NCBI GenBank assembly: GCA_904394685.1
Contig: CAJFNK010000060.1
Span: 1-50,238 of the forward strand
Length of the DNA: 50,238 nucleotides
Source of the DNA: Candidatus Heritagella gallinarum
Lineage (GTDB): Bacteria; Bacillota; Clostridia; Oscillospirales; Acutalibacteraceae
Reading direction: 5' to 3'
The notes below the pieces were generated by a model. That model saw nothing but the letters and a program-made list of their open reading frames with translations, searched no databases and was not told where the DNA came from. Shown here piece by piece: positions 8,406-16,396 of this stretch (its first letter is position 1; the number at the start of each line of letters is the position of its first letter). Both the position numbers and the translations under genes were made by a program.

Positions 8406-11039
8406 ATGGGAGAAATGAATTGGCAGGCAGTGGAGAAGCAGGAGGCCCTGCGGCGGCTGGGCAGCGACAGCCGGGCGGGCATTACAGAGGAGCAGGCCCG
8501 GCAGCGCCTGCAAAAGTATGGCCCAAACCGTTTGGCAGGCAAAAAGAAGAAGGGCCTGCTGGTGCAGTTTTTATCTCAGTTCAAGGATTTTATGGTGCTG
8601 GTGCTGTTGGCAGCGGCGGGGGTGTCTTTTGTCACCTCCCGAATCCAGGGGGACAGCGACTATATCGACTCGATTATCATCCTCGCCATCGTGGTGGTCA
8701 ATGCGATAACCGGGATGATTCAGGAAAGCAGGGCCGAAAAAGCCATCCAGGCGCTGCAAAAGCTCTCGTCCCCTCATGCACGGGTGGTGCGGGGCGGCAA
8801 AACCAAAATCATTGACAGCACGCTGCTGGTACCGGGCGATCTGGTGCTGCTGGAAACCGGCGATCTGGTGCCGGCAGATTTGCGGATTCTGGAATCATCG
8901 GCGTGCCGAGCCGAGGAATCCGCTCTGACCGGCGAATCACTCCCCACCGAAAAAGACAGCGAGGCTCGCTGTGCGGCGGATGCTCCGCTGGGCGACCGAA
9001 AAAACATGCTGTTCAGCGGCACCAGCGTGGTAGACGGTCATGCAACCGGCGTGGTAATCGCCACGGGGATGCACACCCAGATGGGACGGGTGGCCGGAAT
9101 GATTGACCAGGAGGAGGCGCCCGAAACCCCGCTGCAAAAAAAGCTGGCACGCACCGGCAAGGTGTTGGGGCTGGCGGCGCTGGCAATCTGCGCCCTGATT
9201 TTTGTGTTGGGTCTGTTCCAGCAGGTGGAGCCGCTGGAAATGTTTATGATTTCCGTCAGCCTGGCTGTTGCGGCCATTCCAGAGGGGCTTCCGGCAGTGG
9301 TGACGATCGTGCTGGCCATGGGGGTGCGGCGTATGGCCGCTCAAAAGGCAATCGTCAGAAGGCTTCCGGCGGTGGAAACCCTTGGCAGTGCCAGTGTCAT
9401 CTGTTCGGATAAAACCGGGACACTCACCTGTAACCGGATGACGGTGACAAAGGTGAGCGATGGCCACAGGGAGCTGGATTTGAAGGGAGAGCAGGCGCAG
9501 GAAATGCTGGGGCTGGCTACCCTTTGCACCAACTGCCGCATGGAAGGCAAAAAAGTGTTGGGAGAACCCACCGAGGGAGCGCTGGTGATGGCCTGCCGGG
9601 AATCCAAAAGCAAGCTGGAGGAGCGGTTTCCCAGAGTGGGAGAAATCCCGTTTTCATCCAGCCGAAAGCGCATGGCCACCATCCACCGGCTGGGCCATGG
9701 CGGGTTTCGGGTGATTGTAAAAGGAGCGCCTGATTTGCTGGTGGAACGGTGCAGCTCTCTGCGGGTTCCGGGAGGAAGCCAGCCGATGGAATCATCGGCA
9801 CGGGCTGAAATCCTGCGGGAAAACGAGCGGATGGCCGGAGAAGCGCTGCGGGTGTTGGGAGTTGCCTATCGGGATGTGGAGCAGCTTCCCGAAAACCGGG
9901 AATCCTGGGATTCTCTGGAGAAAAACCTGGTGTTTTGCGGGCTGGTGGGCATGATGGACCCGCCCCGCCCGGAAGCCAAGAGGGCGGTGAGCATGTGTAA
10001 AAGTGCCGGTATCCGTCCGGTCATGATTACCGGCGACCATGCTGCCACTGCTGCGGCCATTGCAAAGAAGCTGGGAATTTTGGAAAAAGGGGGAAAAATC
10101 CTCACCGGCCGCCAGCTGGACGCCATGGACAGCCGGAGCCTGGAGCAGCAGATTCCGCAATGCCAGGTGTTTGCACGGGTATCGCCGGAGCATAAAGTGA
10201 AAATCGTGCGGGTGTTGCAGGCCAGAGGAGAAACCGTGGCCATGACAGGCGATGGCGTCAACGACGCCCCGGCGCTCCGGGCGGCTGATATCGGGTGTGC
10301 TATGGGAAAGGGCGGAACCGATGTTGCAAGAGCGGCGGCGGATATGGTGTTGACAGACGACAACTTTTCCACAATCGTAGCGGCGGTGCGGGAAGGCCGA
10401 GGGATTTATGGGAATATTCGAAAGACCATCCATTTCCTGCTTTCGTGTAATATCGGGGAGATTTTGCTGGTGCTGGCAGCATTCCTGCTCCATCTTCCCG
10501 TCCCGCTTTTGGCAATCCAGCTGCTGTGGGTCAATCTGGTCACCGATTCCCTGCCCGCACTGGCGCTGGGGGTAGAGCCAACCGAAAAGGACATTATGAA
10601 ACGCAATCCCATCTCTCCCTCAGCGGGTGTTTTTTCGGGTGGAGCGGGCGTTTCGATTGTGCTGGAGGGCTGCTTGATCGGGGCGTTGTCCCTGCTGGCA
10701 TACAGTATCGGGAGAGTGTTTTTCGACCCGGTTTCATTGGTTCCCACAATTGGGCGCACCATGGCGTTTGCCGTTCTCAGCCTGTCGCAGGTGGTGCATA
10801 CCTTCAATATGCGTTCCCACCATTCGGTGTTTCAAATCGGGCTGTTTTCCAATCCATGCCTGATTCTGGCGGCAATCGTCTGCATATTGCTTCAGGTTGG
10901 GGTAATTGCCATTCCCTGGGCGGCAGAAATTTTCCGCACCGTCCCCCTCACTCCTTTGCAGTGGATGATTACAGTAGTGCTCAGTCTGGTTCCTCTTTTC
11001 TGTGTGGAAATCGAAAAGTCGATATTCTCCAAAAATTAA
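8406..11039 (+). CDS. P-type calcium-transporting ATPase (type II)
   Basis: A cation-exporting P-type ATPase (about 877 residues) of the SERCA/PMR1-like type IIA group, driving Ca2+ out of the cytoplasm. Domains in order: N-terminal cation-ATPase domain, M1-M2, actuator domain with ALTGESLPTEK, M3-M4 with the ion-site motif IPEGLPAVV, phosphorylation site DKTGTLT (Asp about residue 335), nucleotide-binding KGAPD, hinge MITGDHAATA and MTGDGVNDAPAL, then C-terminal M5-M10 with NLVTDSLPALALG. The frame is open from 8274, but the ATG at 8406 follows GGAAAGG and matches the usual N terminus; an ATG at 8415 is also possible. It stands alone. Calcium specificity is by family, with Mn2+ possible. Confidence 0.92.
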   Translation: MGEMNWQAVEKQEALRRLGSDSRAGITEEQARQRLQKYGPNRLAGKKKKGLLVQFLSQFKDFMVLVLLAAAGVSFVTSRIQGDSDYIDSIIILAIVVVNAITGMIQESRAEKAIQALQKLSSPHARVVRGGKTKIIDSTLLVPGDLVLLETGDLVPADLRILESSACRAEESALTGESLPTEKDSEARCAADAPLGDRKNMLFSGTSVVDGHATGVVIATGMHTQMGRVAGMIDQEEAPETPLQKKLARTGKVLGLAALAICALIFVLGLFQQVEPLEMFMISVSLAVAAIPEGLPAVVTIVLAMGVRRMAAQKAIVRRLPAVETLGSASVICSDKTGTLTCNRMTVTKVSDGHRELDLKGEQAQEMLGLATLCTNCRMEGKKVLGEPTEGALVMACRESKSKLEERFPRVGEIPFSSSRKRMATIHRLGHGGFRVIVKGAPDLLVERCSSLRVPGGSQPMESSARAEILRENERMAGEALRVLGVAYRDVEQLPENRESWDSLEKNLVFCGLVGMMDPPRPEAKRAVSMCKSAGIRPVMITGDHAATAAAIAKKLGILEKGGKILTGRQLDAMDSRSLEQQIPQCQVFARVSPEHKVKIVRVLQARGETVAMTGDGVNDAPALRAADIGCAMGKGGTDVARAAADMVLTDDNFSTIVAAVREGRGIYGNIRKTIHFLLSCNIGEILLVLAAFLLHLPVPLLAIQLLWVNLVTDSLPALALGVEPTEKDIMKRNPISPSAGVFSGGAGVSIVLEGCLIGALSLLAYSIGRVFFDPVSLVPTIGRTMAFAVLSLSQVVHTFNMRSHHSVFQIGLFSNPCLILAAIVCILLQVGVIAIPWAAEIFRTVPLTPLQWMITVVLSLVPLFCVEIEKSIFSKN

Positions 11040-11063
11040 GCTGGATAATGTGCTAAAATTACC

Positions 11064-11092
11064 TTGATTGTTGCAGATATTTGTAGTATAGT
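11064..11092 (+). promoter_or_regulatory. Promoter of the small DUF6514-like gene
   Basis: TTGATT (11064-11069), a 17-bp spacer and TATAGT (11087-11092). Transcription would start about 40 bases before the ATG at 11141. Confidence 0.7.
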
Positions 11093-11140
11093 AAGTATGA
11101 AATCGTGAAGTATTCACACACAAATTGGAGTGTGGTATTA

Positions 11141-11398
11141 ATGAGTCAAACTGTGGCAATCATAAAGTCGGACTGTTGCGAAAGGGTGTATTGCGCTTTC
11201 GGCAGCCGTCGGGCAGGGTTTGGCGTGAGAATTATCTGGAAATATCCTCAAAAGAAAACGGAGATTGCGGAAACACCCTGTATTTTTCCAACCAGAGAAA
11301 AAGCGCTGCGTTGGATGAAACAGCTGGCAGACGCTGGAATCCATCCTTTGCATCTTTTAGACGTTACCAGAGATCATTTTTATCAAGAATTTCAGTGA
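11141..11398 (+). CDS. Small conserved protein, DUF6514-like
   Basis: An 85-residue protein with no signal peptide or membrane segment. It resembles the short clostridial DUF6514 proteins: an N-terminal beta-rich part (YCAFGSRRAGFGVRIIW) followed by a helix and the closing pattern EKALRWMKQLADAGIHPLHLLDVTRDHF. No function is known for this family. The ATG at 11141 lies about 10 bases after GGAG; an upstream ATG at 11105 lies too close to the predicted promoter to be the start. It has its own promoter, and a second promoter for rubredoxin begins 20 bases after its stop. Family assignment is from pattern memory and is moderate. Confidence 0.6.
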   Translation: MSQTVAIIKSDCCERVYCAFGSRRAGFGVRIIWKYPQKKTEIAETPCIFPTREKALRWMKQLADAGIHPLHLLDVTRDHFYQEFQ

Positions 11399-11417
11399 TA
11401 AATAAAAATAAGAATCA

Positions 11418-11446
11418 TTGACAAATAATCGGGGTACTGTTATACT
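11418..11446 (+). promoter_or_regulatory. Rubredoxin promoter
   Basis: TTGACA (11418-11423) and TATACT (11441-11446) with a 17-bp spacer is a near-consensus promoter. The bases just upstream and over the -35 (AGAATCATTGA) loosely resemble a PerR/Fur half-palindrome, which would suit an oxidative-stress gene, but the match is imperfect. An untranslated leader of about 110 bases follows. Confidence 0.75.
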
Positions 11447-11563
11447 GAAAGCACAATATCCTGTATTTCCAGCACTTGATACGGGCAGGCTATCTATCAG
11501 TATGGTCTGCACACAAGTAAGGACTATACACAAATATGGACCATAAATAAGGAGGAAGTTTCT

Positions 11564-11722
11564 ATGGCAAAGTATGTATGTGACGCATGTGGGTATGTTT
11601 ATGATCCTGCTGTTGGTGATCCGGATAACGGGATTGCCCCCGGAACTGCATTTGAGGATCTTCCCGAGGATTGGGTATGCCCCCTGTGCGGACTGGGCAA
11701 GGATTCCTTTAGCGAGGAGTAA
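11564..11722 (+). CDS. Rubredoxin
   Basis: A 52-residue one-iron electron carrier, easily missed because it is so short. Translation from the ATG at 11564 (after a perfect AAGGAGGAAG site) gives [20 protein letters not shown] at the N terminus and [12 protein letters not shown] near the C terminus. The two CxxCG motifs supply the four Fe ligands. The family signatures [18 protein letters not shown] and [11 protein letters not shown] are both intact. In anaerobes, rubredoxin passes electrons to rubrerythrin, superoxide reductase or flavoproteins in oxygen detoxification. No such partner lies nearby. It is monocistronic, with its own promoter and a hairpin terminator 20 bases after the stop. 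Confidence 0.96.
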   Translation: MAKYVCDACGYVYDPAVGDPDNGIAPGTAFEDLPEDWVCPLCGLGKDSFSEE

Positions 11723-11743
11723 TTCTTTTCTCACAAAACATCA

Positions 11744-11776
11744 AAATGCCCGGCAGAGTATTTCTGCCGGGCATTT
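11744..11776. terminator. Terminator hairpin after rubredoxin
   Basis: A 14-bp stem AAATGCCCGGCAGA/TCTGCCGGGCATTT (11744-11757 and 11763-11776). The downstream T run is short on both strands, but the position between the convergent rubredoxin and lacI-type genes suggests a bidirectional terminator. Confidence 0.8.
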
Positions 11777-11806
11777 GTGTTATCCGGGTTATTGGATTTA
11801 TCGGAT

Positions 11807-12829
11807 TTATCGGGTGGACATTCCTTCTTTTAGCACACAGGCAAATGAATGGTCTTCCAGCGGAAGGTCTGAAAGCACCCGCACGATCTGACGTGCGGCA
11901 TAACCGCCCATTTCCTCCAATGGCATATCCAGACAGGTGATGGTGGGATATACCAGCTGAAACATGCTGGAAGCGGCTATACAGATATGGCGAATCGACA
12001 TGGGAAGGGAAAAGCTTTTTTGCAGGATAGCACCTTGCAAAAGCCCGCCCATTCGGGGATTGGGAGTGATGGCCACATCAAAGTCATCATGGAGGATTGC
12101 CTGATAGAGCTGTTCCCGCAGCGATTCCGTGGAAGCTCCCTGTCGCTGAAAAACCAGACGTTTCATCTCAGCTTCCGGGTAAATTTGAGCCAGTGTCTGC
12201 GAAAACATATCCCATTTGCGGGAGAAAAGCTGTTCGCCCACCTGAAGCGAGAAAAACCGGATGCGCTGGAACTCTTTTTCCCGGCAAAGGCGCACGGCCT
12301 GCGTGATTCCGTCTTCCAGTAGGGTGTGCCGCTGCTCCGGGCTGCACCACACGCCGCTTTCGTCTATCAGAAAAAAGGGAATATGCTCCCGCTGGAGCAT
12401 CTCCATCGTAGAATCTTCCATTTCATAAAACAGGAATAAAAGCCCGTCAATCCGGGAGCTTCGATAATACCGGACATATTCATGCTGCTCGTCGGTGTTG
12501 GCGTCGTCGTCATAAAGCAGGGTGATGGAATACCCGGTATGATCGAGAAATGCCTTGATGCCACGCAGGACATGGTTAAATCCAATACTCAGGCTGTTGC
12601 GACCCGAAACCACCCCAATCGACATTGCACGGCTGGTACGCATACAGCGGGCGGTAGAGTTGGGGACATAATTCAGTTCTTCTGCGGTTTTCAACACAAG
12701 ACGGCGGGTGGCGTCGCTGATTTTTTTTCCTTCTTTGTTGTTGATTACATAAGAAACCGTCGCCTGTGAAATTCCGCAGGCTTTTGCAATGTCTTTTGCG
12801 GTAACACTTTTTTTTCGGGGAACGCTCAT
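11807..12829 (-). CDS. LacI-family transcriptional regulator
   Basis: A 340-residue repressor with an N-terminal LacI helix-turn-helix (TAKDIAKACGISQATVSYVI), the hinge helix region (NSTARCMRTSRAMSIGVV) and a periplasmic-binding-protein-like sensor domain. The ATG at 12829 follows AAAGGAG and starts just before the HTH (MSVPRKKSVTAKD); the frame continues upstream to 12865 without a better start. No sugar transporter or glycosidase operon is adjacent, so the effector is unknown. Its own promoter contains a CG-centred palindrome over the -10, indicating autoregulation. It may act on genes elsewhere. Confidence 0.92.
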   Translation of the reverse strand: MSVPRKKSVTAKDIAKACGISQATVSYVINNKEGKKISDATRRLVLKTAEELNYVPNSTARCMRTSRAMSIGVVSGRNSLSIGFNHVLRGIKAFLDHTGYSITLLYDDDANTDEQHEYVRYYRSSRIDGLLFLFYEMEDSTMEMLQREHIPFFLIDESGVWCSPEQRHTLLEDGITQAVRLCREKEFQRIRFFSLQVGEQLFSRKWDMFSQTLAQIYPEAEMKRLVFQRQGASTESLREQLYQAILHDDFDVAITPNPRMGGLLQGAILQKSFSLPMSIRHICIAASSMFQLVYPTITCLDMPLEEMGGYAARQIVRVLSDLPLEDHSFACVLKEGMSTR

Positions 12830-12876
12830 GGTAAAAGAACTCCTTTTTGTGGCGTAGAAAATCAATTATATCAATA

Positions 12877-12910
12877 AGTGAATCGTATCACTGGGCAGCA
12901 AAGATGTCAA
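12877..12910 (-). promoter_or_regulatory. lacI-type gene promoter with CG-centred operator
   Basis: On the minus strand, TTGACA (12910-12905), a 17-bp spacer and TACGAT (12887-12882). The 16-bp imperfect palindrome AGTGATACGATTCACT (12892-12877) covers the -10. LacI-family operators typically have a central CG, so this is a good candidate for self-repression. Confidence 0.7.
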
Positions 12911-12935
12911 GAACCCGCTGAAAAAAGTATGGGGG

Positions 12936-13427
12936 TCAAAGAAGGTATAGCAGCGCAAAGGGCAGCGGGAAAAGCCATCCGGCAATGACATCACGCCAGA
13001 AATGGGCGCCGCCGATCACCCGGCAGACCCCAATTGCCAGTGCAATCAGGCCAAAAGCCAGCCCGGCCCAGCCATTAACCGCCCCAAACGCCAGAGCGAT
13101 GGCCACGGCGCTGGCACTGTGCCGGCTTGGGAAGCTTTTTCCCTTGCCGGGATGGACAGGCAAAAACGGGGTATATGCCAGTTGGTCATAGGGGCGGGGA
13201 AAGTTGAGTGCTTTTCGCAGGAACGTAGCTGCCAGAAACGTGACGGCAGGCACCAGCAAAAAATGAAAGCGGACAGCGTGTTGTGTAACAAACAAAAACA
13301 AAACAGCCCCTGCATAGCTGATTGCCGGAACCAGCGGCAGCCGCCGGAACAGGAACAGGAAAAATTGCCGCCTTTTTGGGGTGTGGTTGAGCCAGTCGGT
13401 GCAGGACTGGTATCCCTGCGCTGTCAC
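12936..13427 (-). CDS. PAP2-family membrane phosphatase
   Basis: A second, unrelated-looking PAP2 protein (163 residues) with the catalytic signature RKALNFPRPYDQ, then SFPSRHSASA, then CRVIGGAHFWRDVIAG. Four to five transmembrane segments are predicted. The substrate is presumably a lipid phosphate or pyrophosphate. The GTG start at 13427 lies 10 bases after GGAGG and overlaps the stop of the upstream small gene (GTGA), so the two are translationally coupled. The wide spacing between the first and second motifs and the Arg in SRHS are normal for this subgroup. Confidence 0.85.
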   Translation of the reverse strand: MTAQGYQSCTDWLNHTPKRRQFFLFLFRRLPLVPAISYAGAVLFLFVTQHAVRFHFLLVPAVTFLAATFLRKALNFPRPYDQLAYTPFLPVHPGKGKSFPSRHSASAVAIALAFGAVNGWAGLAFGLIALAIGVCRVIGGAHFWRDVIAGWLFPLPFALLYLL

Positions 13428-13654
13428 AGCGAAAAGTCCTCCGGGTCATATTGGGGCAGCGGCGGCAGATTTTGCGGGCTGCGCTTTAAGGGGTCATAGG
13501 AAAAGCGGCGGCAGGGGGCTTCCGGTTTTCCAGCGGCGCTTTCCGGACAGTCGATAACGGTTTCATCAGCAGAGGCATTGTGGATACAATAACGGCAGTC
13601 CGGCTCCACCGAATTGCCAAACAGTTTTTTCTTTTTAGATGAAAAGCCGAACAA
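13424..13654 (-). CDS. Small Cys-containing conserved hypothetical protein
   Basis: A protein of about 76 residues with a basic N terminus (FGFSSKKKKLFGNS) and four cysteines in the arrangement EPDCRYC ... DCP ... APCRRFSYDPLKR, suggestive of a metal-binding knuckle. Similar short proteins ending in a YDPLKR-type motif occur widely in Clostridia, without known function. The TTG at 13654 follows AAAGGG by 9 bases; a TTG at 13675 has no ribosome binding site. It is translationally coupled to the downstream PAP2 gene, a hint of a shared role at the membrane, but nothing more can be said. Confidence 0.65.
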   Translation of the reverse strand: MFGFSSKKKKLFGNSVEPDCRYCIHNASADETVIDCPESAAGKPEAPCRRFSYDPLKRSPQNLPPLPQYDPEDFSL

Positions 13655-13723
13655 TGGGATCAGCCCTTTCTTCAAAAATAATCAGATAAATTCAGTATAC
13701 CACGTTGCCGGATGAAAATCCAC

Positions 13724-14773
13724 TCAATCCTGAGCCTGCCAAGGCGTAACCGCCCATTTGATGCAGCCGTCCAGCCGCTGGGAAAATACCCGGTATCCCT
13801 CCAGAATCTGATTGAGCGGCGCTTTGTGGGTAATCAGAAAATCCGTGGAGAGCCGCCCGGCGGATAAAAGCCGGAGCAGAGTGTCGCAATGGACAGCATC
13901 AACACCGCCGGTTTTGAAAATCAGGTTTTTCCCATACATAGAGGGGAGAGGCAGAACTTGGCTCGACTCATACATGGCGACCAGTACCACCACACTGTTG
14001 GGGCGGGCAATGCGCCACGCCATTTCAAAGGTATCCTCCCCGCCGGCGGCCTCCACAACGCCGTCTGCCCCCCGTCCGTTCGTCAGCTCATAAACACATT
14101 CTTGCGGGTTTTGCTGGGGAGAAAGAATCGTATGGTCTGCCAGCCCAAGTTTTCTGGCAAGCTCCAAGCGGACAGGGTCACGGTCAATAGCAATCACAGT
14201 GGCGGCGCCGAACAGGCGGGCGCTTTGCATGGCGCACAGCCCAACCGGACCTGCGCCGATTACCGCCAGCGTGTCGCCGGGGCGCAGCTCACACAGCTCG
14301 GCTCCAAAATATCCGCTGGAAAGGATGTCGCCGGTAAACAGGGCGTTTTCATCGGTAACATTGTCGGGGATACGGGAAAGCCCATGGTCGGCAAACGGAA
14401 CCCGGACATATTCCGCCTGGCATCCGTCGATCCGGCATCCCAGCTCCCAGCCGCCTTTTTCACAGTTGTTGATATAACCACGGCGGCAGAACCAGCAGTC
14501 CCCGCAAAAGGTGATACAATTAGCAGCAACCCGGTCGCCTGGCCGGAGCGTGTTCACCCGGCTTCCGGTTTCGACAACTTCCCCTACGAATTCATGTCCC
14601 AACACGATGTCAGGTTTGGCACGGGGAACTGCCCCGTGGAGAATATGCAGGTCGCTGGTGCAGATAGTCGAAAGGGTCACTCGGACAATGGCATCGGTTT
14701 CCTGCTGAATGTGGGGGAGAGGGCGATCGGTGAGGATGGGGGTACTGCTCCCCTGATAAACCAGTGCTTTCAT
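13724..14773 (-). CDS. Zinc-dependent alcohol dehydrogenase (MDR superfamily)
   Basis: A medium-chain dehydrogenase/reductase of about 349 residues. It has the catalytic zinc ligands (CTSDLHILHG and the GHEFVGEV motif), a structural-zinc lobe CGDCWFCRRGYINNC, and the Rossmann motif GAGPVGLCAMQSARLFGA for NAD(P)(H). It is closest in pattern to threonine/sorbitol-type or formaldehyde-type alcohol dehydrogenases; the substrate is not evident. The ATG at 14773 gives the standard N terminus (MKALVYQG). A TTG at 14782 is better spaced (about 9) from AGGAGG and may be the real start three codons earlier. A -10-like TATACT lies upstream (14812-14807). It is divergent from trkA. Confidence 0.9.
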   Translation of the reverse strand: MKALVYQGSSTPILTDRPLPHIQQETDAIVRVTLSTICTSDLHILHGAVPRAKPDIVLGHEFVGEVVETGSRVNTLRPGDRVAANCITFCGDCWFCRRGYINNCEKGGWELGCRIDGCQAEYVRVPFADHGLSRIPDNVTDENALFTGDILSSGYFGAELCELRPGDTLAVIGAGPVGLCAMQSARLFGAATVIAIDRDPVRLELARKLGLADHTILSPQQNPQECVYELTNGRGADGVVEAAGGEDTFEMAWRIARPNSVVVLVAMYESSQVLPLPSMYGKNLIFKTGGVDAVHCDTLLRLLSAGRLSTDFLITHKAPLNQILEGYRVFSQRLDGCIKWAVTPWQAQD

Positions 14774-14873
14774 GGTGTTCAAAAAAAACCGCCTCCTTTT
14801 TCTTTCAGTATAACACAAAAAAGCGTTTCTGGGTAAAAAGAGCCTGAACCGGGGAAAGAAAAACGTATCACCA

Positions 14874-14902
14874 TTGTATTTTGTCGATATCCCGTATATA
14901 AT
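14874..14902 (+). promoter_or_regulatory. trkA-trkH promoter
   Basis: TTGTAT (14874-14879), 17-bp spacer, TATAAT (14897-14902). The transcript would have a leader of about 107 bases containing two hairpins: GGCTTCC/GGAAGCC (14915-14935) and GGCAGC/GCTGCC (14963-14978). Confidence 0.7.
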
Positions 14903-15016
14903 GAGAATAGAAAAGGCTTCCTGTGTTTGGAAGCCCTTGTTTATTGGCGGCAAAATCTGCTCGGCAGCCTCTGCTGCCCGGCCGTTAACTGCTGGAAGGA
15001 AAAAAGGAGAGATTTC

Positions 15017-16396
15017 ATGAAAATCATAATTGTCGGGGACGGAAAGGTTGGCCTGACGCTGACAGAGCAGCTATCCAAAGAAGGACACGACATTGTTATT
15101 ATTGACCGAAATCAACAGGTTTTGCGGGATTCTCAGGAAGCATATGACGTGATGGTGGTAAATGGAAACGGCGCCAGCATGAAGATCCTCAAAGAGGCGG
15201 GAGCCGATACCGCTGACCTTTTGATTGCCGCCACATCGGCCGATGAGATCAATATGCTGTGCTGTATCACCGCCAAAAAGATGGGGTGTCGCCACACGAT
15301 CGCCCGTGTTAGAAACCCGGAATATCACTGGCAGCTTTCGTTTTTGAAAGAGGAACTGGGTCTGAGTATGACCATCAACCCAGAGGCCGCCGCCGCACGG
15401 GAAATTTTTCATATCCTGCAATTTCCTTCTTCCATCAACCGGGACTTTTTTGCCAAAGGGCAGGTGGAACTGGTAGAATTTAAACTCAAGCCCGGTTGCC
15501 CTGCAATCGGTTCTTCGCTAATGGAATTATACCGTTCCTCTAAAGTCAAAGTGTTGGTTTGCGCTGTGGAACGGGGCAGCTCTGTTGTCATTCCAAACGG
15601 CGATTTTGTATTGCAGGCGGGCGACGTGATTCATGTAACCGGCGTAAACCATAACCTGACAGCCCTGATGCGCTATTTGAAGCTTCCCTCCAACCGGGTT
15701 CGGGAGGTTGTGATCGTAGGCGGAAGCAGGCTGGGGTATTATCTGGCGGAGTCCCTTTCACAGGTTGGAATTAAAGTTAAGGTGATCGAGCGCAATTATG
15801 AGCGCTGCGTGGAGCTTTCAGAGCTGCTGCCAAAGGCCCTGATTATCAATGGCGATGCCTGCGACCAGAAGCTGATGAATGCGGAGTGTTCCGGCAAAGC
15901 CGATGCTCTCATCGCTTTGACTGATATTGATGAAATCAACCTGGTGATCTCGCTTTTTGCGAGCCAGCTTGGTGTGCCGAAGACCATTATCAAAATGGAC
16001 CGTATCGACCAGTTTGACTCCTTTAAGCAGATGGGCGTCGATTCTATTGTCAGCCCCAAGAACCTGATCTGTAACGATGTGCTGCGATATGTTCGGGCGA
16101 TGCGGAACCATCGTGGCGGGGAGGTAATCTCCCTGCATCGGCTTGTCAACCATCAGGTGGAAGCGCTGGAATTCCGGGTGGACGAAGAAACGCCAAACCT
16201 GCATATCCCGCTTCGGAATCTGACGTTGAAGCCCAATACGCTCCTGGCTTGTATCCGGCGTAAAGGAAAAGTGATCTTCCCGGATGGCAATGAAAGTATT
16301 CAGCCAATGGATACTGCGATTGTGGTGACAACAGCGGCCAATAAGATCGCCAATCTGCGTGATATTTTTGCGGTACAGGAGAACGGGAAAAAATGA
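15017..16396 (+). CDS. trkA: Trk potassium uptake system, NAD-binding regulatory subunit
   Basis: The cytoplasmic gating subunit of the Trk K+ transporter, 459 residues. It has two tandem RCK units, each an N-terminal Rossmann domain plus a C-terminal TrkA_C domain: MKIIIVGDGKVGLTLTEQLS with NGNGASMKILKEAG in the first, and VVIVGGSRLGYYLAESLSQVG with NGDACDQKLM in the second. The two-RCK length distinguishes TrkA from the shorter KtrA. The ATG at 15017 follows AAAGGAGA; the frame is open further upstream but lacks a better start. Its stop overlaps the trkH start by 4 bp (ATGA), so the pair is coupled. Confidence 0.95.
   Translation: MKIIIVGDGKVGLTLTEQLSKEGHDIVIIDRNQQVLRDSQEAYDVMVVNGNGASMKILKEAGADTADLLIAATSADEINMLCCITAKKMGCRHTIARVRNPEYHWQLSFLKEELGLSMTINPEAAAAREIFHILQFPSSINRDFFAKGQVELVEFKLKPGCPAIGSSLMELYRSSKVKVLVCAVERGSSVVIPNGDFVLQAGDVIHVTGVNHNLTALMRYLKLPSNRVREVVIVGGSRLGYYLAESLSQVGIKVKVIERNYERCVELSELLPKALIINGDACDQKLMNAECSGKADALIALTDIDEINLVISLFASQLGVPKTIIKMDRIDQFDSFKQMGVDSIVSPKNLICNDVLRYVRAMRNHRGGEVISLHRLVNHQVEALEFRVDEETPNLHIPLRNLTLKPNTLLACIRRKGKVIFPDGNESIQPMDTAIVVTTAANKIANLRDIFAVQENGKK

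Noticed and set aside
14903-15016. c-di-AMP (ydaO) riboswitch before trkA
   Set aside because: The leader is short and lacks the conserved ydaO core sequences; only two simple hairpins are visible.
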